NCBI GenBank assembly: GCA_021731025.1
Contig: JAKFYD010000025.1
Span: 1 to 51,208, forward strand
DNA from: Pseudobdellovibrionaceae bacterium
GTDB lineage: Bacteria > Bdellovibrionota > Bdellovibrionia > Bdellovibrionales > Bdellovibrionaceae
Length of the DNA: 51,208 bases
Direction of reading: 5' to 3'
Below are positions 17,240 to 26,158 of the stretch, piece after piece. Position 1 is the first letter of the stretch. Each line of letters starts with the position of its first letter. The notes beneath the pieces were generated by a model. That model did not search any database, was not told the DNA's origin, and was given only the letters and a program-made list of their open reading frames with translations. Made by a program: the position numbers and the translations under genes.

Positions 17240-18292
17240 TCACGGCTTGCCGGGATTTATTCGAATAACTTCTGAGACTATAGTCCCGATCTTGATACTG
17301 GACTCGATACGCAGTACGTGTTTGCGATCATCATCAGAAAGCCAAATGTAAATATCACCGACCGGTCGGAAAAGGCCCTTTACCGTAATTTCTGGTTTAA
17401 CGACAATCGCCGGAAGCACACCAATGTCGGTGTCTAATTTTTCTTTTCTTAGCGCAGTTCCTTTGAAAACTAAATTTTCGCCGTCATGAGCCACATGAAA
17501 ACTGTAGGTCTTCCCTATTTCCCATTTAAAAATTCTCATGTAAAAAACCATACTGAAAACATTCTGGGAATAATTGACGATATCCCACTCGAGCTTTTTT
17601 TCTTCCTCGCCGGATTTTTTCGTGACTTTTTTTTCCCAATAAGTGGCTTTTAATTTTTCAAAATCAAAGAAAGATCTTGCTTGGCGAAGCTGGCCTGATT
17701 CTTTCACATCCATTGTGAAAACTCGGGGAACCAATTGTTCATAATCCATTAAAGTGACGACTCGATCATCAACGCTGTAAAAACTTGAAAAGACACTGCT
17801 GCTGCGAATTTCAGTCGCGAAAGCATAGGCTTTTTTTCCATTCACTTCAACAAAGGGCTCAACTTTTAAAGCTAACTCTCCGGCTGAAACTTTAAAATAA
17901 TGCACATTATGGATAACCTCTTCACCGACCCGAAAAGGATCTGTGTTGGGCCGACGATCAATGCCAAAACCTTCTCTATCTTCAATATCTGGCTCTCGGG
18001 CTGTGGGCTTTTTTTCTTCGACAGGCTTTTTGCCATCTGTTTTTTTCTTTTTACCTTTTTCGACGGCTATGCGTTTACTGGTTTTTTTCTTTGAGGGCGG
18101 CGCCGGTTCAGCTGGTTTTACTTCAGCACCTTCTTTAACTTCTGGCGCTGGAGCTTCAGCAATATTGCTGATTTTCACCCGCTTCTCGAATTCTTCATTT
18201 TTATTTAATTGTTCGATCTTGTCGTATTTAAGATAGGAAGACCTGCAGGAAACTAAAAGGAAACTAAGGCTGATAATGAAGAACCATTTCAT
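17240..18292 (-). CDS. DUF3108-family lipoprotein
   Basis: This 350-residue protein has a lipoprotein signal peptide (lipobox LVSC, Cys16). A charged, proline- and lysine-rich linker (about 40-105) follows. The C-terminal DUF3108 domain (about 115-345) has FRVGEEVIHNVHYFKVSAGE at its start and VKGLFRPVGDIYIWLSDDDR near its end. DUF3108 proteins are periplasmic or outer-membrane-associated with unknown activity. Position directly after the lipid A acyltransferase (four-base overlap) suggests a role in envelope biogenesis, which is inference. Confidence 0.83.
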   Translation of the reverse strand: MKWFFIISLSFLLVSCRSSYLKYDKIEQLNKNEEFEKRVKISNIAEAPAPEVKEGAEVKPAEPAPPSKKKTSKRIAVEKGKKKKTDGKKPVEEKKPTAREPDIEDREGFGIDRRPNTDPFRVGEEVIHNVHYFKVSAGELALKVEPFVEVNGKKAYAFATEIRSSSVFSSFYSVDDRVVTLMDYEQLVPRVFTMDVKESGQLRQARSFFDFEKLKATYWEKKVTKKSGEEEKKLEWDIVNYSQNVFSMVFYMRIFKWEIGKTYSFHVAHDGENLVFKGTALRKEKLDTDIGVLPAIVVKPEITVKGLFRPVGDIYIWLSDDDRKHVLRIESSIKIGTIVSEVIRINPGKP

Positions 18293-19176
18293 TCAAAGAC
18301 CTTCCATCGTCGGTGCAGCCACATCCATTGCTCGGGGTATCTTCTCACAATCTTTTCAATTTGATCAGTAAAATATTGGGTGAGATCTGCAATTGTTTTG
18401 TCTTTGTCATCGGAAACAAGATGAGAGAGTTTCAATTCTGGCTCGAAAACCAAGTGAATTTTTCCATCATGACCTTCATAAGTATAAACAGGAACTACCG
18501 GAGAGCCTGTTTTCAAATGAAATAGTGCCAACCCATAGGCCGTTCCCGTTTTTTTTCTAAAAAATTCCGTTTCAACCCCGTAAGGCTTACCCATGAACTG
18601 ATCAAGCACAAATATAACGCAGGCTTTATTCTTAATGGCTTTAAGTATTTCAAAAGGAGCTTGCCTTCCATGGGGCTCAATGAATTTAACACCCCGCCCC
18701 TTACGAATGTAAAACCAAAAATCATTGAACCATCTGGTCTTGAAGAACTTGGAGATAAGATAGATTTCAATCCCCAACAAGGTTATCAAACTTGCGCCCA
18801 TATCCCCATGGCCCAGATGCAGACTCAAAATATAAACGCCTTTTCCTTGAGAAAGGGCTTCGCGAATATTTTCAGTCCCTTCGTAAACAGCATGCTTCTG
18901 AGCCCACTTCTGATCCAGTTGGGGCAAAGTAAAAAATTCCAAGAAGTTAGATCCCATTCCATAAACGCTTTGCCGCCCGATTTTAATTTTTTCGGCCTGG
19001 GACTTTTCAGGGAAGGCAATATCCAAATTTTGCAAAATCACGCGACGACGGAAACGGAAAATATCAAACCACAAAACGCCCAAAAAGGCCCCAAGGGATC
19101 GCAGGATCTGCCGAGGAATCAGCCCAAGTAAAAAGCTGAAAAAATTAAGACAACTTTTGTAAAACGTAGTCATCAA
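18289..19176 (-). CDS. LpxL/HtrB-type lipid A late acyltransferase
   Basis: This 295-residue protein belongs to the lysophospholipid acyltransferase superfamily. It has an N-terminal membrane anchor (about 10-40) and the catalytic HxxxxD motif in LSLHLGHGDMG (about residue 119). Further family motifs are VIFVLDQFMGKPYGVETEFF and the C-terminal YPEQWMWLHRRWK. It transfers a secondary acyl chain to lipid A at the inner membrane. It overlaps lpxK by 32 bases and DUF3108 by four. The exact acceptor (lauroyl or myristoyl position) cannot be read from sequence. Confidence 0.88.
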   Translation of the reverse strand: MMTTFYKSCLNFFSFLLGLIPRQILRSLGAFLGVLWFDIFRFRRRVILQNLDIAFPEKSQAEKIKIGRQSVYGMGSNFLEFFTLPQLDQKWAQKHAVYEGTENIREALSQGKGVYILSLHLGHGDMGASLITLLGIEIYLISKFFKTRWFNDFWFYIRKGRGVKFIEPHGRQAPFEILKAIKNKACVIFVLDQFMGKPYGVETEFFRKKTGTAYGLALFHLKTGSPVVPVYTYEGHDGKIHLVFEPELKLSHLVSDDKDKTIADLTQYFTDQIEKIVRRYPEQWMWLHRRWKVFE

Positions 19177-20158
19177 ACTCTTCCTCGGGGTTTTTCATTT
19201 GCATCCCTAGTTTAAGAACGGCAATCGGTATCTCTTTAGGCCACAGGTTTTTTATTTTCACTGCATCTTTTTCGGTTGTGATAAACACGGATTGCCTTAA
19301 AGTTTTTAGCTCTAACAAAAGCTTAATATCATTTGCGGTGTACTGATGGTGGTCCGGAAAAAACTTAAAGTCAATTTGGAGGTCTTTGCGGTAATGCTGC
19401 AATAACAGTCGAAATGACTCAGGACGAGCCAAACCGCAAAAAATAAAAACGCGCTTGGGCAAATTTTCTAATTTAATTTCGGTCCCATCATGTAAGGACA
19501 CAAGAGATTCAATCACGGAATCAAAACAAAACATTTTTTTCTCGGGGTAACGCTGACGAAAACGAGTCACCAAAGCCCCAGGGCCTAAATTGAATTTGGT
19601 GACCACAAGAGCATCTGCCCGCTTCAAATTCTTCCAAGTTTCACGAGCTCTTCCCAAAGGAAACAACCGGTAATTCGCTTCGGGCTCGGTGGCATCCAAA
19701 AGCACAAAGTCAAGATTGCGCCCTAAACGTCGATGCTGAAAACCATCGTCAACAATGATCACATCCACTTTTTCTTTGCGAACCAGGGCTCGAGCAATTT
19801 CGTACTTTTTCTGACCAACATAAACACAAACTTCGGGGTGAGTTAATGCAATCAATGTGGGTTCGTCACCGAACAAAGCGCTAGCTTGGGGTAATGCTGG
19901 ATCCACACGCACCGGTGCTTTAGCTTGAGCTTTGTAAGCCCGGCTAACAACTCCAACCCTTTGCGCTTTATGAAGACAGCGGGAAATTAAAAAATTTGTA
20001 AAGGGGGTCTTCCCCGTTCCACCCAAAGTTAAATTCCCAACGCTAATAACAGGTATACTCAATTGAGTGGGACGAATGAGTTTCTTATCATAAATCCAAT
20101 TCTTTAATCCCGACAAAACTCCGTAGATGGAGCTCAATAGAGCCAAGAAAAAATTCAT
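19145..20158 (-). CDS. lpxK: LpxK, lipid A 4'-kinase
   Basis: This 337-residue membrane-anchored kinase adds the 4'-phosphate to the disaccharide-1-phosphate lipid A precursor. The P-loop SVGNLTLGGTGKTPF (about 40-55) is intact, and DVIIVDDGFQHRRLGRNLD carries the conserved DDGFQHR motif. The N-terminal hydrophobic segment anchors it to the inner membrane. Length matches the family (about 330). It overlaps lpxB by four bases. The intact motifs are of interest because Bdellovibrio lipid A has been described as lacking phosphate (see findings). Confidence 0.93.
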   Translation of the reverse strand: MNFFLALLSSIYGVLSGLKNWIYDKKLIRPTQLSIPVISVGNLTLGGTGKTPFTNFLISRCLHKAQRVGVVSRAYKAQAKAPVRVDPALPQASALFGDEPTLIALTHPEVCVYVGQKKYEIARALVRKEKVDVIIVDDGFQHRRLGRNLDFVLLDATEPEANYRLFPLGRARETWKNLKRADALVVTKFNLGPGALVTRFRQRYPEKKMFCFDSVIESLVSLHDGTEIKLENLPKRVFIFCGLARPESFRLLLQHYRKDLQIDFKFFPDHHQYTANDIKLLLELKTLRQSVFITTEKDAVKIKNLWPKEIPIAVLKLGMQMKNPEEEFDDYVLQKLS

Positions 20159-21303
20159 GATGAAAAAAACTCCTCTAAACCCGCGGCCACTCTTTGAGTT
20201 ACACCTTTTTCGCCCAGGGTGTGAATCAGCTTTCGCAATTCCGCTTTCTGCTCTTCTGCTTTTTGGGGTTGAAGCATCAATTCTTCCATCAGTCGCGTCA
20301 GTTCATCGGGATTTGCCAGAGACTGAAATCTTTCGGGTGCCACTTCCTTGCCCAAAATTAAATTCACCAAGCCAAAGTATCGAGTTCCTCGCACAAAAAT
20401 CTTTGCAATCCATCCCGTCAAAGGTTTCATGCGGTACATAATGACCATAGGTTTTTGCAGTAATCCCACCATCAGGGTCGCCGTTCCTGATGCGACCAAA
20501 ACATAATCTGTCATGGCAATCATGTCGAAAGGATTTCTTTTCATGATCACGTAAGGACAAGAAAAATTTTCTAGGTAAGGATATAATTTTTCCCGCTCGA
20601 AGGTTGGCGCAACAAGAATCAAAATTTTCAGTTTAGGAATTTTAAGTTTTAACCGACGGGCCACTTCAAGCTGCATTTCAAAATGTTGAGCGAGCTCGAG
20701 CCGACGACTGCCCGGCATTAAGCCTAAGACAACTTCGTCGGTTGAAATCCCACAGCGTTGTCTTTCCGTACTGACCCACTCGGGATCAAAATATTTATCA
20801 TCAAGCTCGTCCAAAATAGGATGACCCACAAATTGGTTTTCGACTTGGTGAGCTTGATAAAAAGGAACCTCGAAGGGAAAAAGAAGAAAAACTTTTTTGC
20901 AGTATTTTTTTATGGTTTTCACTCGGCCTTTACGCCAAGCCCAAACCTGCGGGGAAATATAATACACCACCGGTATGCCCCGTTGATGAAGTTTCTTCGC
21001 GAGCATCAAATTAAACTCGGGATAATCCATAACGATGGCGACTTTGGGTTTGCGAATTTCGGCTTCGCGAACCAAATTATCAAAGACGGATTTCAATAAA
21101 CTGAAATGATTAATAATTTCTGCAGCGCCGACGACGGCCATTTCTTCGGACTTACCGAGCCGTTCGAAACCTAAAGCTTCCATCTCGGGACTTCCGACAC
21201 CAAAGCTTTGAATTTGACGACCACCTTTTTTCCAATGCTCAATTAATTTTTGCGCGTAGGTCACGCTTGAAGCTTCCGCAGCAACAATGAGCACAGAGTC
21301 CAT
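20155..21303 (-). CDS. lpxB: LpxB, lipid-A-disaccharide synthase
   Basis: This 382-residue GT19 enzyme condenses UDP-diacyl-sugar with lipid X. Recognisable motifs are AIVMDYPEFNL, with the catalytic Asp region, the YYISPQVWAWRKGR signature, GLMPGSRRLEL and VLVASGTATLM. The ATG at 21303 is chosen over an earlier in-frame start because it directly overlaps the upstream stop (TAATG) and agrees with the family N-terminus. The family's N-terminal GExSGD motif reads AAEASSVTYA here, so its final Gly-Asp are not conserved. The other catalytic motifs are intact. Confidence 0.92.
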   Translation of the reverse strand: MDSVLIVAAEASSVTYAQKLIEHWKKGGRQIQSFGVGSPEMEALGFERLGKSEEMAVVGAAEIINHFSLLKSVFDNLVREAEIRKPKVAIVMDYPEFNLMLAKKLHQRGIPVVYYISPQVWAWRKGRVKTIKKYCKKVFLLFPFEVPFYQAHQVENQFVGHPILDELDDKYFDPEWVSTERQRCGISTDEVVLGLMPGSRRLELAQHFEMQLEVARRLKLKIPKLKILILVAPTFEREKLYPYLENFSCPYVIMKRNPFDMIAMTDYVLVASGTATLMVGLLQKPMVIMYRMKPLTGWIAKIFVRGTRYFGLVNLILGKEVAPERFQSLANPDELTRLMEELMLQPQKAEEQKAELRKLIHTLGEKGVTQRVAAGLEEFFSS

Positions 21304-22259
21304 TAAGCTGAACCTATTTTTTGGTGAATTTTTTCGATCCAAGCCAAAGCTTTCAAACCATCTTCACCGGTGACCTGTGGTTTTTCATCCTTAAGAACAC
21401 AGTTCACAAAAGCTTCCGTCTCTAACTGAAGTGCATCTTTTCTATCGACCGTCCATGAAGTCACTTTCATGGGTTCAGCTTCACTACCCTTTTCAACCTT
21501 TTGCAGTTCCATCGTTCCCGTATTGGCGAAGAGAACTTGCTGCAGCTCGAGAGCACGAATTGATCTTTGCCCTGTCGGAGCAGCCCGACTGACCGAGATA
21601 AAACTTTCAAGCCCATTCTTCATTTTAATGTAAGCCGTAGCGACATCCGTTGTTTTGGATAAAAGTGTTGTGCCTGTAGCTTCGAAGGAAGAAATCTCTG
21701 ATCCGCTTAGCCATAAGAGCAAATCCAAATCGTGAATCATCAAATCGTGCAAAACACTGACATCTGAGCCGCGGGTTTTAAAAGGACCCTGACGAATAAA
21801 TTCTAAGCTCACTGGATTTTTGAGATGCTTTTTGAATTCCACGATCGAAGGATTAAATCGTTCAATATGTCCCACGGCTAACTTTATTTTTTTTTGTTCC
21901 GCCAGGTTAACAAGCTCTTCCGCCTGAGCCACAGTTGCGGCAATTGGCTTTTCAACGAAGACATGTATGCCAGCATTCAAAAAAAGTTTTGCGATTTCAT
22001 AATGGGCGCTCGTTGTCGCCGCGATACTGACGGCATCAACTTTTGATAACAGATCCTTTGGAGTGTTAAAAGCTTTCGTTCCAAGTTCGACGGCAACTTT
22101 GTTAGCTTGGGAAGGGCTGAAATCACAGACACCAACTAAATCAATTAAGGGATTAGCTTTATGCTTTTGAGCATGAAAGTGACCAAGATACCCGACCCCA
22201 ATGACTGCGGTTCTTAAAGCGGCATTCGGTTTCTTTTGAGATTCAGGAATGTTTGCCAT
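21303..22259 (-). CDS. Gfo/Idh/MocA oxidoreductase, GnnA-like (UDP-GlcNAc 3-dehydrogenase)
   Basis: This 318-residue NAD(P)-dependent oxidoreductase has the Rossmann loop VIGVGYLGHFHA and the catalytic EKPIAA segment (HVFVEKPIAATVAQAEELV). A C-terminal Gfo/Idh domain follows with GHIERFNPS and HDLMIHDLDLLLWL. Between lpxA and lpxB, family members such as GnnA of Acidithiobacillus oxidise the 3-OH of UDP-GlcNAc, so that GnnB can aminate it for amide-linked lipid A. The ATG at 22259 is preferred over a TTG one codon upstream because AGAGG lies at better spacing. No GnnB aminotransferase is present in the window. GnnA is the best guess from context. Confidence 0.78.
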   Translation of the reverse strand: MANIPESQKKPNAALRTAVIGVGYLGHFHAQKHKANPLIDLVGVCDFSPSQANKVAVELGTKAFNTPKDLLSKVDAVSIAATTSAHYEIAKLFLNAGIHVFVEKPIAATVAQAEELVNLAEQKKIKLAVGHIERFNPSIVEFKKHLKNPVSLEFIRQGPFKTRGSDVSVLHDLMIHDLDLLLWLSGSEISSFEATGTTLLSKTTDVATAYIKMKNGLESFISVSRAAPTGQRSIRALELQQVLFANTGTMELQKVEKGSEAEPMKVTSWTVDRKDALQLETEAFVNCVLKDEKPQVTGEDGLKALAWIEKIHQKIGSA

Positions 22260-22274
22260 CAAACCTCTCGACTT

Positions 22275-23093
22275 TTATTCTTCAAGTTCAGTGGTTCGGC
22301 GCTCACCCCGAGCAATTGCGATGCCCCTTTTAGAACTGCGAATGAAATGAACAAAGTAATCAATATTTTCTGAAGGGCTGCACTCGTGCTGAATGCGTGC
22401 AACGGCTTCATCCACAGTACTGGTTCCCATAATGACGATACGAATGGCCTTATGAATATTTTGCACTTCTTCTTTGGAAAAACCTTTTCTGAGGAGGCCC
22501 ACTTTATTTGTAGCTCGGCAAATGGCGTAATTTCCCTGAGCTCGAGAAAATGGAAGAATGTCTTTATTAATGACACTGCTTCCAGCAACAAAAGAATTTT
22601 TTCCGACTTTAGTGAATTGATTGAAAGCACAAACCCCACCAATCACCACGTTGTCTTCAATTTCACAATGTCCACCCAAATGAGTGTCGTTGGCCATGAT
22701 GATGCTATTTCCTAAGCGACAATCGTGACCAATGTGAGTGTAAGCCATGAAGTAACTGTTATTCCCAATAACGGTTTTGCCATCCGCTTTGCTGGTAGCG
22801 ATATTTGCGGTCGCAAATTCCCTAAAGACATTATTATTTCCAATGATCAATTTTGTCGGTTCGCCTTTGTAGGAAATATCTTGTGGCGGTCCACCGATCA
22901 CGGCTCCAGGGCAAATGTGGTTGTTTTCGCCAATTTCAAGAATTCCTGAACGGCATCCCACCGTCGCGTGACCTTCGATAAAGGTCCCTTTTCCAATTTT
23001 AACTTTTCCCTGGATCAAACAGTAGGGACCAATTTCAACATCAGGTCCTAGCTCGACATCAGGAGACAAAACACTGGTGGGATGAATCTTCAT
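22275..23093 (-). CDS. lpxA: LpxA, UDP-GlcNAc(3N) O/N-acyltransferase
   Basis: This 272-residue left-handed beta-helix acyltransferase has N-terminal hexapeptide repeats (VELGPDVEIGPYCLIQGKVK). The catalytic-His region is THIGHDCRLGNSI, and the motif GGHCEIEDNVVIGGVCAFNQF matches E. coli LpxA. The C-terminal helical domain is about 80 residues. It transfers a 3-hydroxyacyl chain from ACP to the 3-position, as the first step of lipid A synthesis. Next to a GnnA-like gene, the acceptor may be the 3-amino sugar (amide linkage). It lies two bases downstream of ompH/skp. Confidence 0.94.
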   Translation of the reverse strand: MKIHPTSVLSPDVELGPDVEIGPYCLIQGKVKIGKGTFIEGHATVGCRSGILEIGENNHICPGAVIGGPPQDISYKGEPTKLIIGNNNVFREFATANIATSKADGKTVIGNNSYFMAYTHIGHDCRLGNSIIMANDTHLGGHCEIEDNVVIGGVCAFNQFTKVGKNSFVAGSSVINKDILPFSRAQGNYAICRATNKVGLLRKGFSKEEVQNIHKAIRIVIMGTSTVDEAVARIQHECSPSENIDYFVHFIRSSKRGIAIARGERRTTELEE

Positions 23094-23095
23094 AT

Positions 23096-23611
23096 TTACT
23101 TTTCTTTTTCAAAAGCTTTCAGAACTTCATCAGTAATATCAAGACCGCTTTCAGCGTGAAGAACCATAGCGGTGTTTTCTAAAACCATGCTGTAACCTTT
23201 GTCTTTAGCAATTTTAGAAATCACTTTGCGCATTTTATCGATGATTGGCGCCGTTAGGTCTTGTTCTTTCTTTTGGATTTCCATTTGATTAGCGCCGACA
23301 GTTTGACGGAACTTCATCATCTCTTCCTGGAAACCAGCTTGTTTTTGTTGGAAGGCTTCTTCAGACATCACTGATTTTTTACGCTCGAGATCTTCGCTCA
23401 TTTTTTTTAAATCAGCTTCTTTCTTTTGAAGCTCCTTCTTTTTCTTTTCAAAATCTCCTTCAAGTTCAGCTTTAGCTTTTTTGCCTGCCGCAGAGCCTTG
23501 AATAGCTTTTTGCATATTAACTACAGCAATTTTAAACTCGGCATGAGCTGAAGTTGTCGTTAGTAAAAAAACAAAAATCGTCGTCAACTTTGCAATGTTT
23601 GATAATCTCAT
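23096..23611 (-). CDS. OmpH/Skp periplasmic chaperone
   Basis: This 171-residue protein has a signal peptide (cleavage after TTTSAHA) and an extended lysine/glutamate-rich coiled coil (about 45-130), the Skp 'tentacles'. FKIAVVNMQKAIQGSAAGKK is the family N-terminal signature. It would hold unfolded beta-barrel proteins soluble in the periplasm. The ATG at 23611 is chosen because AAAGGA lies six bases upstream; the ORF extends further but without a ribosome-binding site. Located next to bamA, as in most Gram-negatives. Confidence 0.92.
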   Translation of the reverse strand: MRLSNIAKLTTIFVFLLTTTSAHAEFKIAVVNMQKAIQGSAAGKKAKAELEGDFEKKKKELQKKEADLKKMSEDLERKKSVMSEEAFQQKQAGFQEEMMKFRQTVGANQMEIQKKEQDLTAPIIDKMRKVISKIAKDKGYSMVLENTAMVLHAESGLDITDEVLKAFEKEK

Positions 23612-23630
23612 ACACATTCCTTTCAATAGC

Positions 23631-26108
23631 CTAAAACGGCGTTCCAATTGAAAACTCAAAGACCACACTCTCATGTTCCAGTTCGCGGTTCAAAGGGAAG
23701 CCCCATTCGAAACGCAATGGGCCAATCGGTGAAAACCAACGAATTCCAAAACCTATATCACTAAAAAATTTATCATCTGTAATCACGTCATCAGCTTGCC
23801 CCACATCATAGAAGGCAACACCGTACATTGAAGCCTCATTGATCAGTGGGAACAATAACTCTCCTTGATACATCAACTGTTGAGTTCCACCAAAGTAACG
23901 GTAAGAACGCAAATCAGCTTCAGCCGCAGGAAGCGAAGTGGGCGGGCCCATCAACTGATTTTTAATGTGCTGTGATTTCACTTTTTTCCCAACGCGAGCG
24001 TAACGATAACCGCGTAAAGAATATGGCCCACCTAAGAGGTACAATTCATTGAATGGCACCATACGATTAGGATCGGTCGATTCAATGCGAGCGTAGGAAA
24101 ATGAATTTCGGAAAATCACATCCCAAAATAAATTTTTGAAAAAGCGGAAGTCACCGTTGGCTTTGTAGTAACGGTGATTACCACCGACCGGTCCCGCCAA
24201 CGAATATCCAGCGCGGGCGTAGATTCCCTTGCTGGGCCGGAACCGATCATTACGAGTGTCGTAATCGATACTAGCACCCAATAATCCTGTATCCCCATCC
24301 GCTGTTTTCAAAGGGAATAAATCGGGATCGGTGATGGATTGTTGAGTGACGGAATCAATGACTTCAAAAAGTTCAGTGCGGGAATAGGTGTAACTGAAAT
24401 TAACCCGAGTGTAATCACCGATAGGATGACCCACAAAAATAGAGCCACCCGTTTTACTTTGATTGAAATCCAGTCGGCCCGAATCAACGCTGCGGAAAGC
24501 GCGGAAACCTAAGGACCACAAGGTGTCTTTGTAATAAGGTTCGGTGAAACTCAAATCAAATAAAGTGGTGTTACTGGAATGCTGTAAAGAAACCCCTAGG
24601 TTTTGTCCTTTACCCAAAAAGTTTGTCTGCTGAACTGAGCCCTGCAGCGTAAATCCCTGACTTGTTCCGTAACCAGCACCGAATTGGATTTGCCCTGTTC
24701 CCCGTTCCTTAACCACGATATCGATATTCATAAGATCTGGATGATCAGGCACTGAAGATGTTTTAAAATTAACTTCTTCAAAAAAACCTAAGCGCTGAAC
24801 ATTTTCGAGTGACTGACGACGGCGAGTTTCATTGTAAAGTTCGCCCTCTTTGATTTTCAATTCACGACGAAGAACTTTATCACGAGTTTTGGAATTACCA
24901 ACAACATTGATTTGATTAAAGTAAACTTTATTACCTTTATCAAAGTCGAAAACCAAATCGACTTTGCGATCTTTCTCGCGAATATTCCATCGCGGAATCA
25001 CGTTCGTGTAGGCATAGCCAAGGTCACCATATTTTGCCTGCAAATCACTCAGATCCTTTTGCAAAACATCATAAGCGAAAATTTTATTTTCATCCAATTT
25101 GATCACATCAAAAAGCTCTTGCCGAGAAAATAGAACGTCGCCGGCAAAGTCCAAATCACCCACTTCGAATTGTTCACCCTCTTCGACATGAAAGGTAATG
25201 TAGATCCCTTTTTTATCTGGGGTCACCGTCACATGAGGGCGATCGACTTTCGCTTGGATATAACCTTGATTGTAGTAAATGAATCGAACAATTTGAGTGT
25301 CCCGTTCGAAGACTTCTTGCTTGTAGGCACCCGAGCCACTGAGTCCCGTAAAATAACCTTCTTCGCTGGTCATCAATTTGGACTTTAAAGCGTTATCCGA
25401 TAATTTTTTATTTCCCAAAAAAGTAATTTTTTTAACTTTTACTTTTTCATTTTCTTTAATTTTAAAAATGACTTTTACGGTTTCATCCTTAACGACGTCT
25501 TCCGTTTTAACGTCAATTTTAGCTAGAAAAAAGCCTTTATCTTCATAGAGTTTTTGAATTTTTTCTTGGGCCTCTTTGATCTTAGCCATGTTCAAAATTT
25601 CGTAAGCCTTTAACCCACTGGCCCCAGTGACGTCTTCCAGCTTAAGTTCGGAAATTCCTTCGTAAGTGATTTCCACCATCGAAGGTTTTTCCTGAACTCG
25701 ATATTCCAGCTGCACACCTTGACTGGAAACAGTTCTTAAAACTTCAACGTCGTAGAAAAATCCTAGTTTAAAAAGATTTTGGATATCTTCGCGAATCTTT
25801 TCATCTTCGTAAGATTCGCCAACTTTCGTTTTTAAACGGGCGATAATAGCGTCTTTTTCAATTTTCTTTTGCCCGGAGATTTTTATTTCAGAAACTTTAA
25901 CGTCAGAAGAAACATTTTTGACAGTCTTTGCAGGACGCACAAAACGCTTTTTTGGTTTAACCGGCGCTGAAGTTCTTTGGCGCGCAGGGACTGTCGGAGA
26001 ATTCGTGCTTTGAGCGAAACTCAACGGTGAGCACAAAAGAATCACAGCCAGGAAGCCTGTCCAGCAATGGAATAGAAAGAACTTAATGATTTGGCTCAGA
26101 TAGATCAA
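23631..26108 (-). CDS. bamA: BamA, outer-membrane beta-barrel assembly factor
   Basis: This 825-residue Omp85 protein has a hydrophobic signal sequence (1-32) and a basic linker (KPKKRFVRPAK). Five POTRA domains (about 65-430) are followed by a 16-strand barrel ending in phenylalanine (FEFSIGTPF). Barrel motifs visible are GAGYGTSQGFTLQGSVQQTN and LLGGPYSLRGYRYARVG, which carries the conserved VRGF/Y-type loop. It folds outer-membrane proteins. The start codon is TTG (26108) with GAGGG ten bases upstream; no ATG lies in the first 60 residues. A weak start could be a dose control. Confidence 0.95.
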   Translation of the reverse strand: MIYLSQIIKFFLFHCWTGFLAVILLCSPLSFAQSTNSPTVPARQRTSAPVKPKKRFVRPAKTVKNVSSDVKVSEIKISGQKKIEKDAIIARLKTKVGESYEDEKIREDIQNLFKLGFFYDVEVLRTVSSQGVQLEYRVQEKPSMVEITYEGISELKLEDVTGASGLKAYEILNMAKIKEAQEKIQKLYEDKGFFLAKIDVKTEDVVKDETVKVIFKIKENEKVKVKKITFLGNKKLSDNALKSKLMTSEEGYFTGLSGSGAYKQEVFERDTQIVRFIYYNQGYIQAKVDRPHVTVTPDKKGIYITFHVEEGEQFEVGDLDFAGDVLFSRQELFDVIKLDENKIFAYDVLQKDLSDLQAKYGDLGYAYTNVIPRWNIREKDRKVDLVFDFDKGNKVYFNQINVVGNSKTRDKVLRRELKIKEGELYNETRRRQSLENVQRLGFFEEVNFKTSSVPDHPDLMNIDIVVKERGTGQIQFGAGYGTSQGFTLQGSVQQTNFLGKGQNLGVSLQHSSNTTLFDLSFTEPYYKDTLWSLGFRAFRSVDSGRLDFNQSKTGGSIFVGHPIGDYTRVNFSYTYSRTELFEVIDSVTQQSITDPDLFPLKTADGDTGLLGASIDYDTRNDRFRPSKGIYARAGYSLAGPVGGNHRYYKANGDFRFFKNLFWDVIFRNSFSYARIESTDPNRMVPFNELYLLGGPYSLRGYRYARVGKKVKSQHIKNQLMGPPTSLPAAEADLRSYRYFGGTQQLMYQGELLFPLINEASMYGVAFYDVGQADDVITDDKFFSDIGFGIRWFSPIGPLRFEWGFPLNRELEHESVVFEFSIGTPF

Positions 26109-26158
26109 TGCTGGTTTTCCCTCGTGTGTTCAAAGCCTAGCCTGGGGTCTAGGAACTG

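Noticed and set aside
22259-22642. Minus-strand open frame inside lpxA
   Set aside because: It overlaps the intact LpxA gene in another frame and has no domain or start signal; a shadow frame.
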